A stretch of 64,000 bases of DNA, taken from Burkholderia lata (lineage in GTDB: Bacteria > Pseudomonadota > Gammaproteobacteria > Burkholderiales > Burkholderiaceae). The DNA lies in NCBI RefSeq assembly GCF_000012945.1, contig NC_007511.1, forward strand, positions 2,976,001 through 3,040,000. The letters are read 5' to 3'. Every line of letters begins with the position of its first letter. Position 1 is the first letter of the stretch. Of this stretch, positions 23,283-32,365 are shown piece after piece. A program made the position numbers and the translations under genes. The notes beneath the pieces were generated by a model, which was given only the letters and a program-made list of their open reading frames with translations, had not been told where the DNA came from and did no database searches.

Positions 23283-24449
23283 ATGAACTATCAACTCAGC
23301 GACGACCAACAGGCGATCGTCGACGCCGCGCAAAAAATCTGCGCGAAGTTTCCGCTCGAATACTGGCGCAACAAGGACAAGCACCACGAATTTCCGCACG
23401 AGTTCTTCGACGCGGTCGCGAGCGGCGGCTGGCTCGGCATCTGCATGCCGGAAGAGTTTGGCGGCGCCAACCTGGGCGTGACCGAAGCCGCCCTCTTTCT
23501 GCGCGCCGCAGCCGAATGCGGCGGCCAGGCCGCGGCGTCCACCATCCACATGAACATCTTCGGCCTGCAGCCGGTCGTGCATTTCGGCTCGGACGCGCAG
23601 AAGAAGGCGTGGCTGCCGCCGTTCACGCGCGGCGAGCACAAGGCGTGCTTCGCGGTGACCGAGCCGGACACCGGCCTCGACACGACGAAGCTGAAGGTCG
23701 TCGCGAAGAAGCAGCCCGACGGCAATTACCTGATCTCGGGCAAGAAGGTCTTCATCTCGACCGCGCAAGTGGCCGACCACATGCTGATCCTCGCGCGCAC
23801 CACGCCGATCGAGCAGGTCAAGAAACACAGCGAAGGGCTGAGCCTGTTCTACACGAAGCTCGATCGTCGATATGTCGACATCCGCGAGATCGACAAGCTC
23901 GGCCGCGCGGCGGTCGACACCAACGAACTCTTCATCGACGACCTGCCGGTGTCGAAGGACGAGCTGATCGGCGAGGAAGGCAAGGGCCTGAGCTACATCT
24001 TCCACGGGATGAACGCCGAGCGCGTCTTCGTTGCCGCCGAGCAGGTCGGCATGGGCCGCGCCGTACTCAAGATCGCGACGCAATACGCGAAGGATCGCGT
24101 CGTGTTCGGTCGCCCGATCGGTCAGAACCAGGGTGTCCAGCATCCGCTGGCCCGCAACTGGGCCGAGCTGGAGGCAGCCAATCACATGATGCTGGCCGCC
24201 GCAGAACTCTACGACAAGGGGCTGTCCTGCGGCTCGGAGGCGAACGCCGCGAAGCTGCTCGCGTCCGAGGCCTGCATGCAGGCATGCCAGACCGCGATCC
24301 TCACGCACGGCGGCTTCGGCTACGCGAAGGAGTATCACGTCGAGCGGTTCATGCGGGAGGCGTGGATCGGCTACATCGCCCCCGTCACCCCGCAACTCAT
24401 TCTGTCGAACATCGCCGAGCGCAAGCTCGGATTGCCCAAATCGTACTGA
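23283..24449 (+). CDS. Acyl-CoA dehydrogenase
   Basis: This 388-aa flavoprotein has all the acyl-CoA dehydrogenase landmarks: the N-terminal helical domain, FGGANLGVTEAALFLRAAAE, the FAD/substrate segment CFAVTEPDTGLDTTKLK, ISGKKVFISTAQVADHML, the adenine-site region DRVVFGRPIGQNQGVQHPLA, and the C-terminal THGGFGYAKEYHVERFMREA with the likely base glutamate. It introduces an alpha-beta double bond into an acyl-CoA and passes electrons to ETF. In this operon a methylsuccinyl-CoA-like or 2-methyl acyl-CoA substrate is plausible. The start follows GGAGAAGACC. The next gene is 130 bp downstream, so partly independent expression is possible. Confidence 0.93.
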   Translation: MNYQLSDDQQAIVDAAQKICAKFPLEYWRNKDKHHEFPHEFFDAVASGGWLGICMPEEFGGANLGVTEAALFLRAAAECGGQAAASTIHMNIFGLQPVVHFGSDAQKKAWLPPFTRGEHKACFAVTEPDTGLDTTKLKVVAKKQPDGNYLISGKKVFISTAQVADHMLILARTTPIEQVKKHSEGLSLFYTKLDRRYVDIREIDKLGRAAVDTNELFIDDLPVSKDELIGEEGKGLSYIFHGMNAERVFVAAEQVGMGRAVLKIATQYAKDRVVFGRPIGQNQGVQHPLARNWAELEAANHMMLAAAELYDKGLSCGSEANAAKLLASEACMQACQTAILTHGGFGYAKEYHVERFMREAWIGYIAPVTPQLILSNIAERKLGLPKSY

Positions 24450-24579
24450 CGAGCCGTGAGCCCCCGTCGGTCCGGCGATCGACGGGCGCCCACGTTCCAA
24501 TAGAAAAACCGGTCGAGGACGCGAGCTCGTCGAAGCAAGGACGGGCCTCGGTCGCACACAGGTTTTCCGGAGACAACGT

Positions 24580-25818
24580 ATGTCAGTTACCAAACCATTG
24601 GAAGGCATCCGCGTACTCGACCTGACCGTCGCGCTCGCGGGCCCCTATGGCTCCCTGCTGCTCGGCGGCCTGGGCGCCGAGGTCATTCGTGTCGAGTCCC
24701 CCGGCGGCGGCGACATCGCGCGCAACAATCCCCCATACGTCGGCAACGACGGCGTCCACTTCGGCGTGAAGGGCGACGACGAAGTGTCGTTGACCACCCT
24801 CAACCGCGCGCGAAACAAGAAAAGCATCACGCTCGACCTGAAATCCGAACAGGGCCGCGCGCTGTTCATGGAGCTGGTCAAGGAATCGGACGTCGTCATC
24901 GAGAACGCCAGCGAAGGCGTCACGGCGCGCCTGGGCGTGGACTACGAGCGTGTTCGGCAAGTCAACCCGAAGATCGTCTATGCATCGGTCAAGGCGTTTG
25001 GCGAGCCAAGCCCCTACCCGAAGCTCAAGGGCATGGACATCATCGTCCAGGCACTGTCGGGGATCATGGACGTGACCGGGTTCGCCGACGGCCCGCCCAC
25101 ACGCATCGGGATTCCGATGGCCGACATGATCGCGCCGTTGTTCGCGGTGAACGGCATCCTCGCCGCACTGATTCATCGGGGCAAGACGGGCGAAGGGCAA
25201 CAAGTGCAGGTATCCATGCTCGATTGCCTCGCATCGCTCGTGGCCGAGGAGCATTTCGACATCTTCCACGCACACGGCTACCCCAAGCGCTCGGGCAATT
25301 TCCAGGACCGCCTGGTGCCGTTCGGCGTCTACCGCACGAAAGACGGTCACGTCGCACTCGTCGCGTTCCAGCCCGACTGGTTCCAGAGCCTCACGGAAGC
25401 CATGGGACAACCCGAGCTGCTGACCGACCCACGCTATGCCACGCGCGGCCCGCGCATGACGCACGCAGCAGGGCTGAACACGCTCATCGAAGCATGGACG
25501 CAGCAGCACACGAGCGAGGAAGTCATTCGCGAACTGCAGGAAAAGCGCGGCGTTCCCGCCGCGAAAGTGCGCTCGCCCCAGGAGGTGCTGCATGACCCGG
25601 CGCTGCAGGAGCGCGGCGCCGTGGTGCGGCTCGAGCACCCGGGCCTCGCCGACGTCAACGCGATGGGCATGGGCCTGCCGATCAAGCTGTCCGGGACGCC
25701 TGTACAGTTCGACCAGCCCGCGCAGGCACTCGGCGCCGCCAACGACGAGATCTACCGGGAGCTGCTCAAGCTGCCGGAAGAGCGACTGCAACAACTGCGC
25801 GACGCGGGAGTGATCTGA
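24580..25818 (+). CDS. CaiB/BaiF family CoA-transferase
   Basis: This 412-aa class III CoA-transferase starts LEGIRVLDLTVALAGPYGSL and contains GAEVIRVESPGGGD, NRNKKSITLDLKSEQGR-like NARNKKSITLDL and the active-site region RIGIPMADMIAPLFAVNG with the nucleophilic aspartate. It transfers CoA from a donor such as succinyl-CoA to a carboxylic acid, the activation step in the inferred itaconate or methylsuccinate pathway. The ATG at 24580 is preceded by CCGGAGACAACGT. Two bases separate it from the racemase-like gene that follows. Confidence 0.9.
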   Translation: MSVTKPLEGIRVLDLTVALAGPYGSLLLGGLGAEVIRVESPGGGDIARNNPPYVGNDGVHFGVKGDDEVSLTTLNRARNKKSITLDLKSEQGRALFMELVKESDVVIENASEGVTARLGVDYERVRQVNPKIVYASVKAFGEPSPYPKLKGMDIIVQALSGIMDVTGFADGPPTRIGIPMADMIAPLFAVNGILAALIHRGKTGEGQQVQVSMLDCLASLVAEEHFDIFHAHGYPKRSGNFQDRLVPFGVYRTKDGHVALVAFQPDWFQSLTEAMGQPELLTDPRYATRGPRMTHAAGLNTLIEAWTQQHTSEEVIRELQEKRGVPAAKVRSPQEVLHDPALQERGAVVRLEHPGLADVNAMGMGLPIKLSGTPVQFDQPAQALGAANDEIYRELLKLPEERLQQLRDAGVI

Positions 25819-25820
25819 TC

Positions 25821-26987
25821 ATGCCCGCAGCCCCCTCCCGTTCCGGCCCGTTGGCCGGCATCAAGATCGTCGAGATCGCGGGCATCGGCCCCGGGCCGCT
25901 GGCCGCGATGTTCCTCGCCGACCTCGGTGCCACCGTGATCCGCGTCGATCGCAAGGAGCCGTCCGGCATCGGCGCACCGCGCCCGGTGCAGTTCGATCTC
26001 GGGCTGCGCAACCGCAAGTCGATTCGCGTCGACCTGAAGGATCCGGCCGCCGTCGACATGGTGCTCGACCTGATCGCCAACGCCGACGCGCTGATCGAAG
26101 GGTTTCGCCCCGGCGTGATGGAGCGCCTCGGCCTCGGGCCCGAACCGTGCCTCGCGCGCAACCCGCGCCTCGTCTACGGCCGCGTGACCGGCTGGGGGCA
26201 GGACGGCCCGCTGTCGCAGGTGGCCGGGCACGACCTGAACTACATCTCAATCACCGGCGCACTGCACGCGATGGGCCGCGCGGGGCAAGCGCCAACGCCA
26301 CCGCTCAACGTGCTCGGCGACTATGCGGGCGGCTCACTGTATCTCGCGTTCGGGCTGCTCGCGGGCATCCTCGAAGCGCGCGGCTCCGGCCAGGGCCAGG
26401 TGGTAGACGCCGCGATGGTGGACGGTGTCGCGTCGATCATGACGGTGATGATGGGCCTGCATGCGGCCGGCATGCTCGACAACGCACGCGGCACCAACCT
26501 GGTCGACACCGGCGCGCACTGCTACGAGGTCTACGCCTGCGCGGACGGCAAGTACGTGAGCGTCGGCCCCATCGAAAGCAAGTTCTATCGGCTGCTGCTC
26601 GAACAACTCGACCTGCAGGACCACCCGCTGCTGCAGGCGCAGATGGATCGCACGCAGTGGCCGCAGGCCAAGCAGGTGCTGGCCGAGAAATTCAGGGAAC
26701 GCACGCGCGACGAATGGACGCAACGGCTCGGCCACCTCGACGTGTGCGTCGCACCGGTACTCGACTTCGACGAAGCACCGAGCCACCCGCACGCTCAGGC
26801 ACGCGGCATGTTCGTCGACCTGGACGGCGTGACGCACCCGGCGCCCGGCCCGCGTTTTTCGCGCACGCCGGCCGCGCGCCCCGAGGCGCCTGCGGCGTTG
26901 AGTACCGAAAACGCAGTCGTCGCACTGCGGGACTGGCTGCCTGAAGCACGCATCGACGCGTATCGCGCGCAGGCGGTGTTCATCTGA
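25821..26987 (+). CDS. Alpha-methylacyl-CoA racemase-like protein
   Basis: This 388-aa CaiB-fold protein resembles alpha-methylacyl-CoA racemases rather than transferases. It has LAGIKIVEIAGIGPGPLAAM, GRVTGWGQDGPLSQVAGHDLN with the catalytic histidine, and LNVLGDYAGGSLYLAFG with the catalytic aspartate. These enzymes epimerise 2-methyl-branched acyl-CoA. In this cluster it would set the stereochemistry for the acyl-CoA dehydrogenase or lyase. The gene starts 2 bases after the CoA-transferase stop, with AGTGATCTGATC rather than a strong ribosome-binding site, so it is probably translated by coupling. A plain CoA-transferase role cannot be excluded. Confidence 0.85.
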   Translation: MPAAPSRSGPLAGIKIVEIAGIGPGPLAAMFLADLGATVIRVDRKEPSGIGAPRPVQFDLGLRNRKSIRVDLKDPAAVDMVLDLIANADALIEGFRPGVMERLGLGPEPCLARNPRLVYGRVTGWGQDGPLSQVAGHDLNYISITGALHAMGRAGQAPTPPLNVLGDYAGGSLYLAFGLLAGILEARGSGQGQVVDAAMVDGVASIMTVMMGLHAAGMLDNARGTNLVDTGAHCYEVYACADGKYVSVGPIESKFYRLLLEQLDLQDHPLLQAQMDRTQWPQAKQVLAEKFRERTRDEWTQRLGHLDVCVAPVLDFDEAPSHPHAQARGMFVDLDGVTHPAPGPRFSRTPAARPEAPAALSTENAVVALRDWLPEARIDAYRAQAVFI

Positions 26988-27271
26988 CGACGACGCGTGC
27001 GTGACGACCCGGACCGTCGCGCCCGCGCTGGGCTTCGGCCCCGGCAACCGCACATCGCGCGTGTCCGCCGGCGATGCAGGCCATCCGCATGACGGCGGTG
27101 CGCGGTGCATCGTCCGGCAACGCGAGCGCATGACCACCGGCTCGACGAAGCCGCGCTTTACCGGTTTGACGCTGCGTCGAATGACGGCATGAACCTACCG
27201 TCTCCCGTGCCGCGTCTTCCGGGTTCGCCAAACAATAGTTAAAACAACTGAATGATGACAACGGAGGAGAT

Positions 27272-28666
27272 ATGAAGCATGCCGTGAATGAAGTCCCGCC
27301 TGCCGGCGGCCCGAGCGACTCGCCAGCGGTCCGAACCGCGGTTCGTCCTGGGCATGACAGCCTGCGCTCGTGGTACATCCTGATCGTTCTGATGCTCGCG
27401 TATTCGCTTGCATACATCGATCGCCAGCTCCTCAACCTGCTCGTCGACCCGATCCGCCATTCGCTGGCGATCTCCGACACCCAGCTCAGTCTCGTTCAGG
27501 GCATTGCGTTCATTTCCGCGTACTTGATCGCGTCGCCGCTGTTCGGCCGTCTCGTCGACATCACCAACCGTCGCAACATCCTGCTGATCGGCATCTGTCT
27601 GTGGTGCATGTTCACGGCCTTGTGCGGCAAGGCCACGACATTCGAAGGCTTGTTCCTCGCGCGCTTCGGCGTCGGCGCCAGCGAAGCCTGCGTGTTCCCG
27701 GTTGCACTGTCGATGATCGCCGACTGCTTTTCGGCCAAGCAGATGCCACGCGCGATGAGTGTCTTCGTCCTCGGCCCGTTGCTCGGCGGGGGGCTCTCGC
27801 TCGTCGCCGGCGGCCTCGTGATCTCGTTCGCGCGCGACGTCCACCAGCATATCCCGATGCTCGCCGGATTCGAGACCTGGCAGCTTGCGTTCGTGCTGAT
27901 CGGGTTGCCGGGCATCCTGTTCGCGTTGCTGGTGTGGCTGACGGTGCGGGAGCCGGTGCGCGGCAAGGTCGCCGGCGGCAGCACGGACGAGCGTCAGTAC
28001 TCGACCCGCGAATCGTTCGCGTTTCTTTGGGAGCGACGCAGGTTCTACGCGCGCATCCTGCTGGGTGTCGGCATGCTGGCGATCGTCGTGCTCGGCATGC
28101 CGGCGTGGATGCCCGCTTACCTGATTCGCGCGCACGGGATGCCCGCGGCACAGGTCGGATTCCGCTTCGGCTTGCTGGTCGTCGGCTTCGGCATCGCGGG
28201 CGTGCTGACCGGGCCATGGATTTCCCGCCGGCTCGAAAATCGGGGCTACGAGGATGCGCCGCTGCGTACCGCCGCGATCTCGATGATTCCCATGATGATC
28301 TGCTGCGCCAGCATTCCGTTCGCACCCGGCACGCAGGGCGCGCTGGCGGCAGCGGCCGGCACCGTGTTCTTCTTCAGCCTGCCGACCGGCTGCATGGCCG
28401 CGACACTGCAGAACGTCGCACCCAGCCGGATGCGCGGCATCGTCGGGGCGCTCTACTCGTTCTTTGCCCAGTTGATCGGCTTCGGACTCGGACCGACGCT
28501 GATTGCGCTCGTCACGGACCGCGTATTCGGCAACCCGAAGATGACCGGCCATTCGATCGGCATCGTCTGCACGATCGCGGCGGCATTGGCCGCGTGGTTG
28601 CTGTTCGCGGCGCTGTCGCCCTACCGGCGATTGCTTGAGGAAGGGCGTGGGCACGCAGTGGATTGA
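27272..28666 (+). CDS. MFS transporter, probable carboxylate/metabolite symporter
   Basis: This 464-aa protein has twelve predicted transmembrane segments beginning WYILIVLMLAYSLAYIDRQL, the MFS loop LFGRLVDITNRRNILLIG between helices 2 and 3, and a long cytoplasmic loop with a basic stretch near residue 240. The ATG follows ACGGAGGAGAT. It lies 284 bp after the racemase gene and is likely transcribed with the same region. Uptake of the C5 or branched dicarboxylate handled by the cluster is the likely role; sequence alone gives no substrate. The preceding 284 bp contain no recognisable operator copy like those upstream of citE and mmgE. Confidence 0.9.
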   Translation: MKHAVNEVPPAGGPSDSPAVRTAVRPGHDSLRSWYILIVLMLAYSLAYIDRQLLNLLVDPIRHSLAISDTQLSLVQGIAFISAYLIASPLFGRLVDITNRRNILLIGICLWCMFTALCGKATTFEGLFLARFGVGASEACVFPVALSMIADCFSAKQMPRAMSVFVLGPLLGGGLSLVAGGLVISFARDVHQHIPMLAGFETWQLAFVLIGLPGILFALLVWLTVREPVRGKVAGGSTDERQYSTRESFAFLWERRRFYARILLGVGMLAIVVLGMPAWMPAYLIRAHGMPAAQVGFRFGLLVVGFGIAGVLTGPWISRRLENRGYEDAPLRTAAISMIPMMICCASIPFAPGTQGALAAAAGTVFFFSLPTGCMAATLQNVAPSRMRGIVGALYSFFAQLIGFGLGPTLIALVTDRVFGNPKMTGHSIGIVCTIAAALAAWLLFAALSPYRRLLEEGRGHAVD

Positions 28667-28711
28667 CGCTATGTGACCGGCTTCACGATCTCGTCGAAGC
28701 GGACGGCAGGA

Positions 28712-28747
28712 ACGAACGCAGGCCGCATGCCCCCGGCCCGCGTTCGT
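28712..28747. terminator. Hairpin between convergent MFS and epoxide hydrolase genes
   Basis: An imperfect stem (ACGAACGC-A-GGCC with GGCC-C-GCGTTCGT, one mismatch, 10-base loop) sits between the MFS stop and the convergent epoxide hydrolase stop. It can serve both directions, but no T-run is present. Confidence 0.5.
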
Positions 28748-28761
28748 CACACTCCCTTCGC

Positions 28762-30039
28762 TTACACGCGCCGCAACGGCCGGAACCCGGCACGCACTTC
28801 ACGAGCGAACAGTTCCGGCTCCTCCCATGCCGCGAAATGCCCGCCCTTGTCGACTTCGTTGAAGTAGATCAGGTTGTGATAACTGCGCTCGGCCCAGCTG
28901 CGCGGCGCCTGATAGATCTCGCCCGGAAACACCGTGATCGCGGCCGGCAGCGAGATATCCACTGCGTTGAAGTTGTTCGAGTGATCCTCCCAGTAGATCT
29001 GCGCGGCGGACGTCGCGGTGTTCGTCAGCCAGTACAGCGAAATGTCGTCGAGAATCTCGTCGCGCGGAATCGAGCGTTCGGGCACGCCACCGCTGTATGT
29101 CCATTGCGAGATCTTGTCGTACATCCACGCAGCCTGCCCGGACGGCGAATCGGCCAGCGCATAGCCGACCGTCTGCGGGCGCGTGACCATCATCGCCGAG
29201 TAGCCGCAGTTGTCGCGATAGAACGTCGCAAGCTTCTCGTACGCGGCCTTCTCCTTCGGCGACAGCGAAGCCGGTGCGGGCGCATCGGTCGCGAGCAGCG
29301 TCGCGATATCCGGCGGCACCGTCGCCGGCATGTTCACGTGAATCCCGGCCAGGCCCTGCACGCGCTGCATCGCCATCCGGTGCGAGATCACCGAGCCGCA
29401 GTCGCCGCCCTGCGACACGAAGCGCGTATAGTCGAGCCGCGCCATCAGCTCGCCCCATGCGCGCGCGATGTGGTCGGAACCCCAGCCGGTCTGCGTCGGC
29501 CGGCCCGAGAAGCCGAAGCCCGGCAACGACGGCACGACGACGTGGAACGCATCGTCCGCGCTCGCGCCATGCGCGGTCGGATCGGTCAGCGGGCCGATCG
29601 CCTTCAGCAATTCGAAGATCGAGCCCGGCCAGCCGTGCGTCATGATCATCGGCATCGCGTTCTCGTGGCGCGAACGCACGTGGATGAAATGAATGTCGAG
29701 CCCGTCGATTTCCGTGATGAACATCGGGAAACCGTTCAGGCGCGCCTCGCCCTTACGCCAGTCGTAGTCGCTGCCCCAGTAACGCAGCAGCGCCTGCATG
29801 CGCGCGAGCCGCACGCCTTGCGATTCGTCGGCGACGGTCTCGCGGCCCGGCCAGCGCGTCGCGGCAATGCGACGGCGCAGGTCGGCCACAGCTTCATCGG
29901 GAATGTGCGCGGTGAACGGGCGTATGCCGCTGGCGCCGGTCGCCGCATGCAGCGCGGTGGGCAGCATCGCCGAGACCCCGGCGGCCACGGAGGTGGCCAG
30001 CAGGTGGCGACGCATTGGGGAAAACGGTGTGGAAGACAT
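28762..30039 (-). CDS. Tat-exported epoxide hydrolase (EHN domain)
   Basis: This 425-aa protein has a twin-arginine-like signal (SPMRRHLLATSVAAGVSAML, cleavage near LHA). The epoxide hydrolase N-terminal domain follows (FTAHIPDEAVADLRRRI, RYWGSDYDWRKGEARLNGFP). The catalytic core has MTHGWPGSIFELL for the oxyanion site, the nucleophilic aspartate in SQGGDCGSVIS, and a base histidine near the end in DKGGHFAAWEEPELF. It belongs to the soluble relatives of microsomal/juvenile-hormone epoxide hydrolases. It acts on an epoxide outside the cytoplasm; the substrate is unknown. The start at 30039 is preceded by AAAGGAGATGCC. Confidence 0.9.
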   Translation of the reverse strand: MSSTPFSPMRRHLLATSVAAGVSAMLPTALHAATGASGIRPFTAHIPDEAVADLRRRIAATRWPGRETVADESQGVRLARMQALLRYWGSDYDWRKGEARLNGFPMFITEIDGLDIHFIHVRSRHENAMPMIMTHGWPGSIFELLKAIGPLTDPTAHGASADDAFHVVVPSLPGFGFSGRPTQTGWGSDHIARAWGELMARLDYTRFVSQGGDCGSVISHRMAMQRVQGLAGIHVNMPATVPPDIATLLATDAPAPASLSPKEKAAYEKLATFYRDNCGYSAMMVTRPQTVGYALADSPSGQAAWMYDKISQWTYSGGVPERSIPRDEILDDISLYWLTNTATSAAQIYWEDHSNNFNAVDISLPAAITVFPGEIYQAPRSWAERSYHNLIYFNEVDKGGHFAAWEEPELFAREVRAGFRPLRRV

Positions 30040-30194
30040 CGTTCGGCATCTCCTTTCGTGAAGTGGAAAGTGAACATGCCGCGCGCGGGAAACGCGCCCA
30101 GGCTTTCAATCCGGCGCGCCCTCGTCACGCGGCGTCGCCCATTTGAAAGGTCTGATGTATCCCGGATTTGTCTGATTTGTACGCGTTTGTAGCG

Positions 30195-30241
30195 GTTGCG
30201 CGGCGAGCGGCCCGGCCCCTGCGGCCGCTCGCCGGTGCAAC
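30195..30241 (-). terminator. Strong stem-loop after the SDR gene
   Basis: An 11-bp perfect core (GGCGAGCGGCC and its complement) is extended by GTTGC/GCAAC, and it ends 2 bases past the SDR stop codon. A T-run is absent. It is a candidate terminator. Confidence 0.5.
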
Positions 30242-30243
30242 GC

Positions 30244-30948
30244 TCAGAGCGCCTTGACGATCGCGCCGTCGACGCGAATGTTCTGCCCGGTGATGTAGCC
30301 CGCGCCGTCCGACAGCAGGAATGCGACCGTCTTCGCGATCTCGCCGGTCTTGCCGAAGCGGCCTGCCGGAATGCGTGCGACGATCTCCGGCGTTTCCGGC
30401 CAGCTGTCGATGAAGCCCGGCAGCACCGCGTTCATCCGGATGTTCTCGGCCGCGTAGCGTTCCGCGTAAAGACGCGTCCACGCGCTCAGCGCGGCGCGCA
30501 ATGCCGACGAAACGGGCATCGGCTGCTCGGGCGCGTCCGCCGCGAAGCTCGAGATGTTGACCACCGCGCCGCCGCCCTGCTTCTGGAAAATCGGCGTCAC
30601 ACGGCGCATCACGCGCACCACGTTCAGCAGGATCAGGTCGAGCCCCGCGTGCCAGTTGTCGTCGGTGATCGCCAGCAGATCGCCCTTCGGCGGATGCCCG
30701 GTGTTGTTCACGACCGCATCGATGCGACCGTAGCGCGCGACCGTTTCCTGCACGAGCCGGTCAATGTCGGCCTCTTCCGTCACCGAGCCCTGGATGCCGA
30801 ACCCGCCCAGCTCCTCGCCGAGCGCCACCGCGCTGCCCGACGGCGACATCAGCGCGACGCGATAGCCCGTCGCCGCCAGTTCGCGCGCGATCGCCGCGCC
30901 CATGCCCTTGCCTGCCGCCGTGATCAACGCTACTTTTTCTACAGTCAC
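30244..30948 (-). CDS. Short-chain dehydrogenase-like protein lacking the usual Tyr/Lys pair
   Basis: This 234-aa SDR-fold protein has the nucleotide motif ALITAAGKGMGAAIA (about 7-20), the NNTG motif in DAVVNNTGHPPK and NISSFAADAPEQP with the conserved serine. The expected catalytic Tyr-x3-Lys is replaced: the aligned stretch reads SSALRAALSAW, with Ser for Tyr and Arg for Lys. It ends with YITGQNIRVDGAIVKAL, typical of FabG relatives. The protein may bind nucleotide without ordinary reductase chemistry, or use other residues. The GTG at 30948 follows GAGGAG at 6 bases. It is divergent from a LysR-type gene (31083), a common regulator-target arrangement. Confidence 0.85.
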   Translation of the reverse strand: MTVEKVALITAAGKGMGAAIARELAATGYRVALMSPSGSAVALGEELGGFGIQGSVTEEADIDRLVQETVARYGRIDAVVNNTGHPPKGDLLAITDDNWHAGLDLILLNVVRVMRRVTPIFQKQGGGAVVNISSFAADAPEQPMPVSSALRAALSAWTRLYAERYAAENIRMNAVLPGFIDSWPETPEIVARIPAGRFGKTGEIAKTVAFLLSDGAGYITGQNIRVDGAIVKAL

Positions 30949-31082
30949 GATATGCTCCTCGTTCGAATCCCGCCACCGCGCAGCCGCCGTTCGGCGCGCC
31001 ATGGTGGTAATGTAGGCGCATCAATCACGACTGTCGAACCAGTATTTCTGCCTCCAGCCGATAGTTTTTCTACAGCCTGAAG

Positions 31083-32015
31083 ATGCCGCCTCGCCCCTCC
31101 CGCCTGCCGCCGCTGAACGCGCTTCGCGCGTTCGAAGTGTCCGCACGGCACCTCAATTTCCGCGCCGCCGCCGACGAGATCGGCGTCACGCAGGGCGCCG
31201 TCGCGCAGCAGGTGCGCCACCTGGAGGACGTGCTCGGCCTGAAACTGTTCGAACGCCTGCCGCGCGGCCTCGCGCTGACGCACGACGGCGCCGCCTACTT
31301 CTCCGACGTGCAGCGCGCACTGCACGCGATCGCCGACGCGACCGACAAGCTAGTGAAGCGGCGCGCCGCGCTGACCATCAGCACGACGCCGTCGTTCGCG
31401 TCGAAATGGCTGATCCCGCGGCTCGCGCAGTTCACCGATGCGCATCCCGACTACGACGTGCGCGTGATCGCCGACCCGCAGATCGCGACGTTCCGCCACG
31501 ACGGCGTCGATCTCGCGATCCGCTACGGCAAGCCACCGTTCGGCAAGCATCTCGCCACGCATGCGCTGTTCCCGCTCGACGTGTGTGCGGTGTGCAGCCC
31601 GGCGCTACTGGCCGCGCCCGCCTCGCCGCGCGCGCTCGCGGGCCACGTGCTGCTGCACGACGCGCACGACCTGTGGCCCGAGTTTCTCGCCGCGATGCCC
31701 GAGCCCGTCGACCTCGATCCGCACAAGGGGCTGCGCTTCAACCAGACGTCGCTCGCGATCGATGCGGCCGTCGCCGGCCAGGGCATCGCGCTTGCGACCG
31801 ATCCGCTCGTCGAGCGCGACATCGCCGCGGGCAGGCTGTGCAAGCCGTTCGATTTCGCGTTTCCGCTATCGGTGGGGTTCTATCTCGTGTATCCGGCCGA
31901 GCGGCGCGACGACGATGCAATCGTCGTGATGCGCGAGTGGATGGCCGCGCAGGTGGTGTCGGACGGGCAGCGCCCCGATTCAGCCAGCAGTCGCGGCGCG
32001 GAAAACAACGCCTAG
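31083..32015 (+). CDS. LysR-type regulator, GcvA-like, divergent from the SDR gene
   Basis: This 310-aa protein begins PPLNALRAFEVSARHLNFRAAA, the GcvA-like LysR signature. The HTH is completed by EIGVTQGAVAQQVRHLEDVLG and LFERLPRGLALT. The effector domain starts at about residue 95 (LTISTTPSFASKWLIPRLAQF). It probably regulates the divergent SDR-like gene 134 bp away and itself. The tail after about residue 295 is polar and alanine-rich. The ligand is unknown. Confidence 0.9.
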   Translation: MPPRPSRLPPLNALRAFEVSARHLNFRAAADEIGVTQGAVAQQVRHLEDVLGLKLFERLPRGLALTHDGAAYFSDVQRALHAIADATDKLVKRRAALTISTTPSFASKWLIPRLAQFTDAHPDYDVRVIADPQIATFRHDGVDLAIRYGKPPFGKHLATHALFPLDVCAVCSPALLAAPASPRALAGHVLLHDAHDLWPEFLAAMPEPVDLDPHKGLRFNQTSLAIDAAVAGQGIALATDPLVERDIAAGRLCKPFDFAFPLSVGFYLVYPAERRDDDAIVVMREWMAAQVVSDGQRPDSASSRGAENNA

Positions 32016-32048
32016 GCGCCGGGCGTCATGGCGTGAGGAGGTGGTCCG

Positions 32049-32330
32049 ATGGGATGGGAAGAAAAGTACGGTGGCATCTGGACGGGCGTGCTGATGCCCG
32101 GCGAGATGTCCGTTGCCGAAACGCATCGCGCCGATCACCATCTGGTCACGCTGATTGCCCGACGGCCTGATGGTCTTTATCGGGCCGTCGTCCTGGGGCA
32201 TCGCTCCGATCCGCAGTGGCGCCTGCCGTTCTGGGGAGAAGTCACGGCGCCCGCGATGGTCCCGTCGATCGATGACGCCGAGCAGTACCTCGCCGCGGCA
32301 TTGGCCAATCTCGTCGAACGCGGCTCGTGA
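32049..32330 (+). CDS. 93-aa conserved hypothetical protein
   Basis: This small acidic protein starts MGWEEKYGGIWTGVLMPG and contains a strand-rich middle (HHLVTLIARRPDGLYRAVVLG) and a C-terminal helix (SIDDAEQYLAAALANLVERG). No family is recognised. An excellent ribosome-binding site (GTGAGGAGGTG) precedes the ATG, and it lies 33 bp behind the LysR gene. No signal peptide or membrane segment is present. Confidence 0.7.
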   Translation: MGWEEKYGGIWTGVLMPGEMSVAETHRADHHLVTLIARRPDGLYRAVVLGHRSDPQWRLPFWGEVTAPAMVPSIDDAEQYLAAALANLVERGS

Positions 32331-32365
32331 AAGATCACGTCCTGACGGACGGCCCCCGAGCGCAC

